Source: Plasmodium malariae (taxonomy: Eukaryota; Apicomplexa; Aconoidasida; Haemosporida; Plasmodiidae). From it: DNA of 64,000 nucleotides. Location of the stretch: contig NC_041782.1 in the NCBI RefSeq assembly GCF_900090045.1, positions 576,001-640,000 of the forward strand, read 5' to 3'. The translations under genes and the position numbers were made by a program. The notes under the pieces are model-generated. The model did not search any database and was not told where the DNA came from. It saw nothing but the letters and a program-made list of their open reading frames with translations. Numbering within the stretch: the stretch's first letter is position 1; each line of letters starts with the position of its first letter. This document shows positions 1 through 10,216 of the stretch, piece by piece.

Positions 1-2
1 GT

Positions 3-2762
3 CGTAGTAACCGTATTAGTCGTAGTAGCCGTAGTAGCCGTAGTAGTCGTAGTAGCCGTAGCAATAGCAGTAGCAGTAACCGCGATAATGGCAAAATCAA
101 CGGCAAGGGAAAGGGCAGAACTAGGAATGGTATTAGGGGCAGCGAAAGGGGGGGATGTAATGCCCTTGATCATAATGAGAGTAGGCTGGACAAAGGTGGC
201 ACAGTTCCACCGAGTTATTATGCCAGTTTCAAGGCCGATAATATATATAACAATTATAGTAACAGGTCTTACAAAATATGGGAAGATAAAATGGATTATT
301 ATTTTACCTTTTGCCAAAATGTGAATGAAAAATTTATGGAACAATTTTGTAGAAAGAAATTAAATAAAATAAAACAAAAAAAAGAAAAAATGAAAGATAA
401 GAATAAAACTATTGAAGATATATATGTTAGCTCTAATTTGTTCTTTGAAACGAATATTTTTAGGAAGAGGGGAAATCGGGAAGATACAAACGATGCTGTA
501 GTAGAAAGTAGAAATGACGATGTAGACAAAAATATAAGTGAAGACGAAAAGGGTAAAGATGATCAAATGGAAGAGACAAAATTCCAGTTTTTTCATAACA
601 TTGAAATTAAGCCCTATTTTTTTTGCAGCTATTTGGAAAAAAATTATATAACATATTACTTGATCAACATCTTGGACACAAAACCAAAATGTATTTTAGA
701 TCAACATAATTTCTATAATATATATGAACCAATACTATGCAACTTGAGAAATTATCTTTGCTCGTTCAAACACCCCATTTCCTATTTTAGAAGTGATATA
801 TACATATACCTAGAAAGGTACTACAATATGAGGATTACAAAATATGTTAGCTGCGGAAAAAGAGAAGAACAGGAAGACCAAACTGAATGTCGCGTGGTGA
901 ATGCCAATATGGACAAGGAAGAAGAACAATGCGAAACATTACAAGGGGGGAAAAGTGAAAAAAAAAATAAACATATAAATGAAGTGGGAAATGGAGAGCG
1001 AAACGGAAGATCAAACGGCAGAACAAACAACGGTAAAAGCGGCAAGATGCATGGAAAAAAAAAGAAGACATTTCTTGATGTAAGCGCCATTATTGAGCAA
1101 AGCGATGAATTAAGGGGATACTTTCACTATATCAATTCGTATGTGGACGTTTTGTTCACAAACCAGAATGTTCTGAACAGCCATTTTGTAAGGCTACTAA
1201 ACAGCATTCATCATTTAAACCACTTAAAGAAAAAAAGAAAAAGAAAAAAGTATATCAGAAAAAAAATAGAAAAATTAGAAAAAACTCAACAGGTGGAAAA
1301 CAAGAATAATGTACAATTAGATGAAGATTTTTGTGATGAAAGTTTTGCTAAACCGAAAATTTTGATCTTATGTGCTTTTAGATATATTGCTAAAGAATAT
1401 GTAGATTTAATATGCAAATTATTAAAACCTAGTGAAATAAAAAATAAAAATAAATTACTAACTGAGTATGATATAACCATAGAGGAGAAAAAAAAAATGA
1501 AAAAAGAATATTTAAAAAAAAAAAGAACATTTGATTATATTAACTTATATAGAGGTAATAATGATGACTGCTTCAGATTAGGAATAAAGTTGTTAGATGA
1601 TGAAAAAAGAATACAGATATATAGTCCATTTTATGATAGTGATATTTTAATATGTTCTCCTCTGGGCTTAGATACTATTATTAAAGAAAGTCAGGAAGAG
1701 GGAGAAGAGAAGAATCGTTTACTGAGTGGTACCGATTCCTCAGATAATTATGAACTAATAGATGACACAAACAGTTCATCATCAAAAAGAAAAAAAAATA
1801 AAAATAACAATGAGTACAAGCGAAAAATAAAACTTAATAGGAAAAAAAAAAAATTGTACGAATATGACTTTCTATCATCTATTGAAATTTTAATTATAGA
1901 CCAAGTAGACATAATTCTAATGCAGAATTTGTTAACATTAAAAAATGTTCTTGATTTTATAAATAAACCATTACTAAGATGGGGAAATGCAAATATAAAT
2001 AGAATACCCAAATATATAGTAAATGGGTATATAAAAAATTATAGACAAACAATTATTTCTTCTAGTATTTTAGACACGAATTTTATTTCGTTAATCCAGT
2101 TAGCAAATAATTACAGGAGTTACATAAAATTATTTATAAAAAATGGTGTTCATAGTAGTATGCATAATGGTGGGAATAATGATGCTCATAGTGACGCTTA
2201 TAATGATGCTACTGTTTTATTAAATATAAGAAATTATTTTAGCACGAATCAATATTTCAAAAAAATAGAGTGTGATAATGTGTTAAAAATAGAAGAAAAC
2301 ATCATAAATTTCTTTTCAACAAATGTCGTTGACATTTTAACAAATATAAAACATCTTATCCTATTTCTACCAACCTATATTGAATATATAAGACTAAATG
2401 AAATACTAAGAAAAACAGATATCTCTTTTAAAGGGGTTAATGAATATACAAATAAAAAAAAATTATTAAAAATTAAGAAATTATTCAAGTTTGGAAGAAT
2501 TAATATTTTGTTAGTTACTGGTCGTTTAATTTTTTACGAAAGATGTACTTTTGCAGGGGCCAACCACATCATCTTTTTTTCCCCTCCAAAATTTATTTTT
2601 ATGTACTTTGAGTTAATTAAAAATTTAAACAGGAACGTTAATACGTCCTCTATATGTTATTACACAAAATATCATACATACGAGTTGGAAAGAATTGTAG
2701 GACAAAAAAGAGCCAAGCATTTAGTGAGCGAGAACAATGGAAAGATAACGCTCTTCAAGTGA
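3..2762 (+). CDS. UTP25: Utp25-like SSU-processome protein (5'-partial)
   Basis: The frame is open from the first bases of the window to the TAA at 2760-2762; the first Met (291) is internal, so the true start lies upstream. Known role of the family (Utp25/DEF, formerly DUF1253): a nucleolar U3 snoRNP-associated, helicase-like protein without helicase motifs, needed for 18S rRNA maturation. Seen here: an Arg/Ser-dipeptide run at the window edge, Lys/Glu-rich linkers, then blocks typical of the family, namely PKILILCAFRYIAKEYV, IYSPFYDSDILICSPLG, IEILIIDQVDIILMQN (the position of a DEAD box, degenerate) and, near the end, AGANHIIFFSPPKFIFMYFE. Asn/Lys-rich insertions make it longer than yeast Utp25. 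No intron is needed in this part. Family assignment is from recognised blocks, not from a search. Confidence 0.85.
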   Translation, partial: RSNRISRSSRSSRSSRSSRSNSSSSNRDNGKINGKGKGRTRNGIRGSERGGCNALDHNESRLDKGGTVPPSYYASFKADNIYNNYSNRSYKIWEDKMDYYFTFCQNVNEKFMEQFCRKKLNKIKQKKEKMKDKNKTIEDIYVSSNLFFETNIFRKRGNREDTNDAVVESRNDDVDKNISEDEKGKDDQMEETKFQFFHNIEIKPYFFCSYLEKNYITYYLINILDTKPKCILDQHNFYNIYEPILCNLRNYLCSFKHPISYFRSDIYIYLERYYNMRITKYVSCGKREEQEDQTECRVVNANMDKEEEQCETLQGGKSEKKNKHINEVGNGERNGRSNGRTNNGKSGKMHGKKKKTFLDVSAIIEQSDELRGYFHYINSYVDVLFTNQNVLNSHFVRLLNSIHHLNHLKKKRKRKKYIRKKIEKLEKTQQVENKNNVQLDEDFCDESFAKPKILILCAFRYIAKEYVDLICKLLKPSEIKNKNKLLTEYDITIEEKKKMKKEYLKKKRTFDYINLYRGNNDDCFRLGIKLLDDEKRIQIYSPFYDSDILICSPLGLDTIIKESQEEGEEKNRLLSGTDSSDNYELIDDTNSSSSKRKKNKNNNEYKRKIKLNRKKKKLYEYDFLSSIEILIIDQVDIILMQNLLTLKNVLDFINKPLLRWGNANINRIPKYIVNGYIKNYRQTIISSSILDTNFISLIQLANNYRSYIKLFIKNGVHSSMHNGGNNDAHSDAYNDATVLLNIRNYFSTNQYFKKIECDNVLKIEENIINFFSTNVVDILTNIKHLILFLPTYIEYIRLNEILRKTDISFKGVNEYTNKKKLLKIKKLFKFGRINILLVTGRLIFYERCTFAGANHIIFFSPPKFIFMYFELIKNLNRNVNTSSICYYTKYHTYELERIVGQKRAKHLVSENNGKITLFK

Positions 2763-3379
2763 AGAAGCTCAAGTAAAGGGTATTTTTGCTTTGTTAGAAA
2801 AACTGTAAAAAATAGCAAAATTAATTGTGAGTTGTTGCGTCTATAAGCATCCGTCTACAACGTATGCATACGGCAGTACAGGAGTACGTACTTAAATATA
2901 TACATGCATATATGTGTATGTGTGCATGGATATACATATACAAAAATATATTTAAATTTAAGTAGCACAAAATATAGAGCAATATAATCCATCCGAACGA
3001 GCGATACCCTTTTAACTCGTACGTGAATCCTTGATGTGAATATTTATCGCATTTCATACAGATTATGTTTCTTTCCCCTCTTCTCCTCTCTCTGTAGACC
3101 ATATCAGAAAGACGTCAACCACACCACATTACATTACATCAATTATATATCATTAATAATTTTCTTATAAATGTCTATATTTAGTCTTTTTCTGCATGGA
3201 AAAAATGCAAAATTGATAAAATTTGTAATTGTTTTAATGAGTAGCAATAAGTACTACTTTTGCTTCCTCATTTTCGTACTTCTTTTTATTTCTTAGCATT
3301 TTTTCCCCTTTTTTCAAATTTTTTTTTTTTTTTTTTTTGTATTTCCTCCTTCATTTATTATTTTTTATTATGTTTTTAA

Positions 3380-3709
3380 TTACACCAAAATGTTTAGCTT
3401 TACGAACTCTCCATAAAAATCAATTTCCATTTCTTCAAGCCTAGATATCACCTTGTAAATTTTGAGTTGAAAATATGAACGTGTGTAATAGCTAGTTTAA
3501 AAAAAATAGAAAACCATGTACATATGTGTGTACATATATACATATATACATATACATATATACATATACACATATATACATATACACATATATATATATA
3601 CATATATACATATATTTTTTTTTTTTTTTCTTTTGCTAACACTCTTAGCTTTAGCTAGCTGTAGTTCATAATCCGATAAATTCATTTTTTCGCATGAACG
3701 TTTATTCAT
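3380..3709 (-). CDS. Candidate two-exon micro-gene, 46 aa
   Basis: Two short coding-like exons on the minus strand, both phase 0: exon 1 3709-3641 starts MNKRSCEKMNLSDYELQLAK; exon 2 3451-3380 encodes VISRLEEMEIDFYGEFVKLN and ends at TAA. The acceptor (ttacaag) is acceptable, but the donor GTTAGC is weak. Codons in both parts are rich in GAA, GAT and GTA, unlike the TA-repeat intron (3452-3640) between them. No family was recognised. The gene would lie convergent to the Utp25 gene. The model is an inference; another donor or an extra exon is possible. Confidence 0.4.
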
Positions 3710-4313
3710 ATTGGTAATTTTTTGGTATTTTTGTTCATAAAAAAAAAAAAATAATAAATAAAATAAAATAATAAAATAATAACGTAATAAAATAACATAA
3801 ATTTTTATGGTACACAAAAATGAACTAATATTACGAATAACTTAAAATACAGTGGTTATATTACGTTTACAAATAAGTTAAATATATGTACAACAAAAGT
3901 AATACACTTCAATGAAACTAAAACATGGGAGAAAGGGAAAAAAAAGAAAAAAAAAAAAAAAAGGTACAGTCAATCTCAAAATAAAAATCAAACAATTAAA
4001 TGTAACGCGTACACACACATGTATATGCATATGTATATTTATGTTTGTGTGTGTACATACGCACGTACATTGAATAAAAAAATAAAAATAAAGTAAAAAT
4101 AAAATAAAAAAATATAGTAAAAATAAAATAAAAAAATATAGTAAAAATAAAATAAAAAAATATAGTAAAATAATAAATGACCTTTTCACGCAGGCTATTA
4201 TTAAGAAAACGTACTGCACTAGTAAACGGTTGAACAGACAGATGAGCTACAAAACGTGGGATGATATCTTCTTTTATAGTTCAAAGAACAGTTAATATTT
4301 TTATTCGATTATA

Positions 4314-5269
4314 TCAAAAGTCAAAAAATGTAGATAACTCAAGGTTATCTATATTCTCTTTGTCATTATTTTGTGAATTAAAGGCTCTAATAAAATTAAT
4401 ATTTTTAAGTAAAATATTGTGGAAATTTTTCAAACTATCTAAATTTAATTCTTTTATTAATATATTTAATTTATTGTTTCTTCTACAATTATTAAAATAT
4501 TCAGAAAATAAATTTTTCGTAACACAATCATCATCGATTAAATTTCTTTTCTGACTTATGATAAATTTTTCATTGTCTTCCTTTATCGGAACTTTGTTCA
4601 GGTAAAAACTATCTAAAAAATTATTTAATTCATTTATCAAGTCATTTTTTGAGTATATTTTATGTTTATCTATGAAAGAATCCATAATGGGTATTTTGTT
4701 CATGTAAGAATTCACCTGTTCATTTCCTATTAATATATTTATTTCTGCTTCTCTGTTTTCATTTACTTCCTCATCCATATTTCTTAGAATTTTTTTCCTG
4801 GTACAAGGTGATGAGTAATTATACAGTTGAGATATCAAAAAAGTATCATCAAATTTTATTTTTTTTTTTTTCTTCATTTTGTCAACGCTATTATATAAAT
4901 GAATTGAACAATAATTTTCTAAAATATACTGCATAAAAAAATTATTATCTCCTTCTATACTTTTTAAAACTGTTAAACATAAATCAATGCATTTCTCAAT
5001 ATTTTTTTTCGATTTTTCCAAATTTTTTAAATTTAATATTTCTGTCCCCCTTTTTCCATATCCTCTCGCCACTTTATACTCTTTGATTTTATCAAAAGAA
5101 TAATATAAGTTAAAAACCAAAATCTTGAGAAGAGTGTCAGCTAGGCAGACCAAACCCTTTTCGAATCTATTTGTCGGGGGAAATTATGAACGCGTATTTA
5201 TTTCTGATCATCCGAAATGCACCACGTACACATTATATATACATTTTATACACACATATACATATTTTG

Positions 5270-5327
<58 letters not shown>

Positions 5328-5626
5328 TGCATATACATTATGGCAGAAAAAGGAGAGAAATACACTTCTCAAAAGGCATCATACCACCTTATTCCATATA
5401 TGCATATTCTTACAAAAATGTATGGGACAAAATTTTAACGTTACTCGTAAAAACTTAAAATGTTCCTACACTCGAATAGTTTCCTAAGTTTTGTATTTCC
5501 ATATAACTAAATTTTACTATATGCATAACATATTCTTTTCTTTTTTATTATCAAATTTTGCTAAATGTTCATAATAAAAGCTAACATTTTTTCTTACCGT
5601 TTTGGTAAAATGGCAAAAGTATCCAT
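4314..5626 (-). CDS. Conserved unknown protein, 2 exons, 293 aa
   Basis: The large 3' exon (5166-4314) has no ATG upstream before a stop, so it needs a 5' exon. A good match is 5626-5598: ATG followed by DTFAILPK and the strong donor ACG|GTAAGA. It leaves two bases that join the phase-2 acceptor aaatag|a, giving MDTFAILPKRFEKGLVCLAD at the N terminus. The intron (5167-5597) holds a (TA)n run. The protein is mixed helical with Lys/Asn-rich segments and no signal peptide or clear membrane segment. I do not recognise a domain. An alternative 5' exon at 5382-5366 also fits the phase but has a poorer donor. Confidence 0.75.
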
Positions 5627-5921
5627 TCTTCTTTTCACTACTTCTTTCGTTTTTTATCTCATTCTATCTAATTTTATCTTATCCTGTCTTAACTCCTCTT
5701 TATGTCACTTTTTTATTTTGTTTATTATTCACTCTCTTTCAACAACGAACGGGTAAATAACAATTAGTAAAGACCATATTTCTAAAACGAGAAAAAAAGT
5801 ATGATTTATTACAATAATATAATGTAAGCGCTGCTTAAAATTTTAAAACCCTTATCGATTCGTTTAGGGGGAACGGAATAAGCAAGCACGTTTTTCCATA
5901 ATGGTAATTAACATCAATTAT

Positions 5922-5990
<69 letters not shown>

Positions 5991-6550
5991 TTCACATAAG
6001 TATATAATATGCTCCATTTTGCGTTCCTTGGGCATAATATATTTTTTAAGAGAAATGATGCAGACTCATAAATATGCACATGCAGTAAGTACGTATACGC
6101 ATACATATATACGCACATATATGAGGACGATTTTTCTCCCGTGGTATTATAACTTTATTGGGCTATTTTAGCCCATTTGCAAAAAAAAAAAAAAAAAAAA
6201 AAAAAATATATACATATATATATATATATATATCAATTTTTTAAAGTTATAAACATATAATTATTTAATGTCATCAATAGTATCGTGGGCTTACTTATCT
6301 TGAAAATGTATGCCACTGTTTATATACGCATATACATATATGTATTGATATATGTATGTATGTGTACATATATTTACGCTCCTATAAGCGCTCGTATAAC
6401 CTTAAACAGTCGAGCCTTTTCAGCATAAAATGGTTTTTGCAAAAACGCACTTTCATCAAATTTGCACTGTATAAATGCGTATGGTAATATTTATGTGTTC
6501 TGATCAAAAAGGACACCTATATAATTTGCATAAACTTTTGTTCTTCTTGC

Positions 6551-7581
6551 CTATCTGATATAATCATTTTTAATCAAATCTTTATTATGATGAGACATTT
6601 TAATAGAGGGCAAATTATCGTAATAATAAGGTATTAACGGTAGTAAGGTATACGATTTGTTCAATGAGTAATTTTGTTTTGTTGTTTTTTTATTTTCCAT
6701 ATAATTATTATTATATACATAGTTTATCTCTTTTGCGCTCGCGCAATTGATATTTCTCAAAGGAAATTTTTTGTGTAAATGATAATTCGTACATTTATAG
6801 TATTCATAGTCTTTTGGAAATGTGCAATTAGTTTGGATATTCACAATACTAGTTTCTTTTTGATGTAACGAGACATTATCTATTCCTTTCTTTCCTTTTT
6901 TGCTATACAAAAACAATTCTTTAAATACAAAAAATTTAGAAAAAAAATTTTGTACTAATTTTTTCGCCTTTAACTGAATTATTGACTCTAACTTAAATAA
7001 TCCATATACCTTTTTAAAGCCATTATAATTTTTATAACATTTTTTTTTTTTTTCCTGAACACATTCAGAAATTTTACATTTATAATAAAATTCGTTAAAT
7101 GTGATGATCAATTTGTATCTAATTTTTCTTTCTATAAACCATAAACTATAACCAAGTTTCTGTTTTTCCAAAAGTCCTAATTTGGTCAGGAGTTTTAAAT
7201 TATTATATTCCTTTCTTAACAAATATTTTTCATTAATTATTTTATTTAACATTTCTATTCCTCTTCCAGTTCTTAAAGTACTGGCAACTAATACTTTGCT
7301 CTCATTGAACGTGAGAAACTTTTTCTTCGATGTGGAACTATCTTTAGATGAGCAGTAAAGAGGTTATACGTACATGTATGTGGATATATATTAACGAGTA
7401 TATGTGTAGACATACATACATATGCATACATGTACGTTTATACATGTGTATTGTGAGCGTATGTTTTTTCATAAATTTTTTATCAACATTTTAATCATAA
7501 TTTTTAATCATACTTTTTGAATATTATGTGCTTTTATTTTTTTTCTTACTATGAATCATTGTAGAGCTGCGGGTCATTCAT
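6551..7581 (-). CDS. Conserved unknown protein, 2 exons, 272 aa
   Basis: The frame of the main exon continues upstream of the first ATG (7252) through KKKFLTFNESKVLVASTLRT, which reads as real protein, so 7252 is not the start. Exon 1 at 7581-7550 (MNDPQLYNDS plus two bases) ends at the donor ATA|GTAAGA; exon 2 starts at 7337 after gatag, and the joined codon is TAT (Tyr). The total of 819 nt is in frame. The protein is basic, with Lys- and Asn-rich stretches and several Cys; no catalytic motif is visible. The segment TLRTGRGIEML resembles the end of a helicase or ribosomal protein only loosely, so no function is assigned. Confidence 0.75.
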
Positions 7582-9157
7582 TATTAAAAAAATAAAAAAG
7601 TTTTCCTACCACTTGGTGTTTAATGTTTTACAGTGTTGCAGTTGTGGATATTCATATTTATGTCAGTATATCCATTTAAATATGCTATTTTTTTTTTTTA
7701 TATTTTTTTTTTTTTTATATTTTTTTTTTTTATATATTTTTTTTTATATATATATTTTTTTTTTCTACTATTGTAAGGTCAAATATGCTTTATCTCAATT
7801 TTGTTATTTATGAAAAATGAAAAATAAAAGAAAGATTTTGGTGGTCATTCACAAACGGCCAAAATTGATTTGACAAAATATAAAAGGATAAAAGAAAAAA
7901 AATAAAAACAAAAAACGAAACAAAAAAACAACAAACAAATAAATATATAAATAAATAATAAATAATTAAATACTAGACACTATAGCAAAATGTTTAAAAC
8001 CGTTCTGCACATCCCTTTCATACATATATCTTTACTTTAAAGATAACATGGTGCCTATATAATAAAATTAACTTGTGCATGCACCTTCTCCTCAAGTGTT
8101 ATGGTTTCCTCATTGTTATTTATTGCTTGTGCAGGTTATATTATATTGTGTAAAATTCCAATAAAAAAAGGAACAACAGAATAACGTTTTATGAAGTTTT
8201 TCCGTAAGGAATGTAAGTCTTTTCCTCATTGATGAATAAAAATAGACGTAGGTTTAAACAGATGTTATATGTGTATTGCTGTTCACAATTATGATTGTAT
8301 ATACATATTTATGGTTATGTATATGTACAATATTCGCCTTAATGAGACATTTAATATAGCTTGTAATCTTATGAAGTGAAGTATCTCTTACCGAGAAAAC
8401 TGACTTAACTACTAACACAGCTACATGCTTTTTACAGTTACGTCAATTTACTTTATTCTATGAACACTTTTTAATACTACGTACACGTTTGTTACATATT
8501 TCTCTATAGGTTTACCCAAAAATGAAAAAAAAAAAAAAAAATTCTTAACATGTTAATATGTTGTTAATTTAATTAGCTAATAGAAAATTATTCACACTAA
8601 ACTTCATATAACGTCAAAAAAAAAAAAAAAAAAAAAAAAAAAGGGTACCAACGAATGTGTATTTACGAATAATTTTTATTTTTTTTTTTTTTTACAAATA
8701 TAAAAGATCTTTAAACTCAAAATATAGGTAATCCTTTTATTTTTACATAAATAAGGCAATGATTCACAATCTTAAATTCAAGTAAAAAAATCTACTTTTA
8801 ATTTTGCGATTAATAAAATAAAATAAAATAATAATAAAACAAAATAAAATAATTATTACTATCCCCTTCACACAACTAAGTGCATTTATAATGACTGATA
8901 CATCACAACACATTTTTATTTTCAATTAAAAAACTTACAATGTTTCTATGTTTTCATTCTACCATTTTTAATTCCCCATATTTTCTCATACCTTCGTGTA
9001 CTACTCTGTGTTCTTACCTACAATTAACATTTGACATATTCTTACATTTTAATAATCATTGCACTTACAGAATATTTTCAGTCATATAAATTTTTCTTCC
9101 TGACTAGTTTTAAACGTCATTTTTGCCACGTTTGCCTAAATTTAAATTACGTTTCCT

Positions 9158-9325
9158 TTGTTCTTTTTTTTGCTCTTTTTTTTGTTCTTTTTTTTGCTCT
9201 TTTTTTTGCTCCTTTTTTTGCTCTTTTTTTTGCTCTTTTTTTTGCTCTTTTTTTTGCTCCTTTTTTTTGCTCCTTTTTTTGCTCTTTTTTTTGCTCTTTT
9301 TTTTGCTCCTTTTTTTTGCTCACTT
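9158..9325. repeat. Minisatellite of T8 plus GCTC units
   Basis: About a dozen copies of a 12-13 bp unit made of a T run followed by GCTC or GCTCC. All three frames are open, giving Phe/Leu/Cys-rich phantom ORFs that are not credible genes. Confidence 0.9.
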
Positions 9326-9949
9326 AATTTTCCCTATTTTTTGCTAACTTATTTTTATTTTATTTTAGCTACATTTCCCTAGCTAAGGCACATTAACCAT
9401 AGAACTATTTTTTATTCGTTGCAGACCACTTCCCAATTTTTGGCTTATAATCCCCCTCTTTGAATCATTAAGGCATATTTCCAAATTCTGCAAAGATTTC
9501 ACAAATGTTTAACTCTTTTTTATCATGTTCATATGACTCGTCCAATTTTACCAGGAATTCCTTCTATTTGTTTTGCTAGTCCTGTCTCGTACTATTCATA
9601 TTGTGGGCTTCCAAATGTCCGAAAATTTTAAAAGTGCATATTGAGTAAACGCTCAAAGTATAGTTTCCCTAATTTGCATATATAACAAATAAGCATAAAT
9701 GTGTTTCAAACACGTAGATTATATAACCTCATTTGGTTTTAATGCACTCACTGCGACTTATTGCAACTATTGCATCTATTGTACCTACTGCATTATTTGC
9801 TTTTTTTCCTTTCATATTACTTTCTCATTCAACCACATCCTGACATCCGACCTTTGACCTATTAGCCATAATGGCACAGATAATCATAATGAAGTTATCT
9901 AGGCATATCTTCAACGGAACATAAATTTTACTTCATATTTAATGGAAGT

Positions 9950-10190
9950 AAAAAAAATAAAAAATGAAAATATAAGTAAAAATAAAATAAAAAATACAAG
10001 TAAAAAATAAAAATAAAATAAAAAATACAAGTAAAAAATAAAAATAAAATAAAAAATACAAGTAAAAAATAAAAATAAAATAAAAAATAAAAGTAAAAAA
10101 TATAAGTAAAATAAAAAATATAAGTAAAAAATATAAGTAAAAAATAAAAATAAATAAAATATAAAAATAAAAGATAAGGTTAAAAAAATA
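9950..10190. repeat. A/T tandem repeat (aaaaatacaagtaaaaaataaaaat)
   Basis: Degenerate tandem copies of an A-rich unit that includes 'tacaagt' or 'tataagt', directly 3' of the UPF1 stop codon. It probably lies in the 3' UTR or terminator region of UPF1. Confidence 0.8.
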
Positions 10191-10216
10191 AAATAACGTC
10201 GTTTCCTAACTGCATA

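Larger units (their letters stand above)
7582..10216. other. Gene-poor spacer between a 272-aa gene and UPF1
   Basis: Upstream region of the minus-strand 272-aa gene and 3' side of UPF1. It holds poly-T around 7688-7760, poly-A runs (8523-8540, 8616-8641), a poly-T/GCTC minisatellite (9158-9325) and an AT-only repeat (9950-10190). A 27-codon ORF at 8101-8184 (+) and a coding-like minus segment ending at a GTAAGA donor near 8392 are noted as findings. No complete gene could be supported. Confidence 0.7.

Noticed and set aside
5835..6118. Minus ORFs with poly-IY from a TA run (MPKERKMEHIIYLCEC...)
   Set aside because: The middle is a (TA)n tract and no splice sites bracket it cleanly. The flanks are slightly coding-like, but not enough to call a gene.
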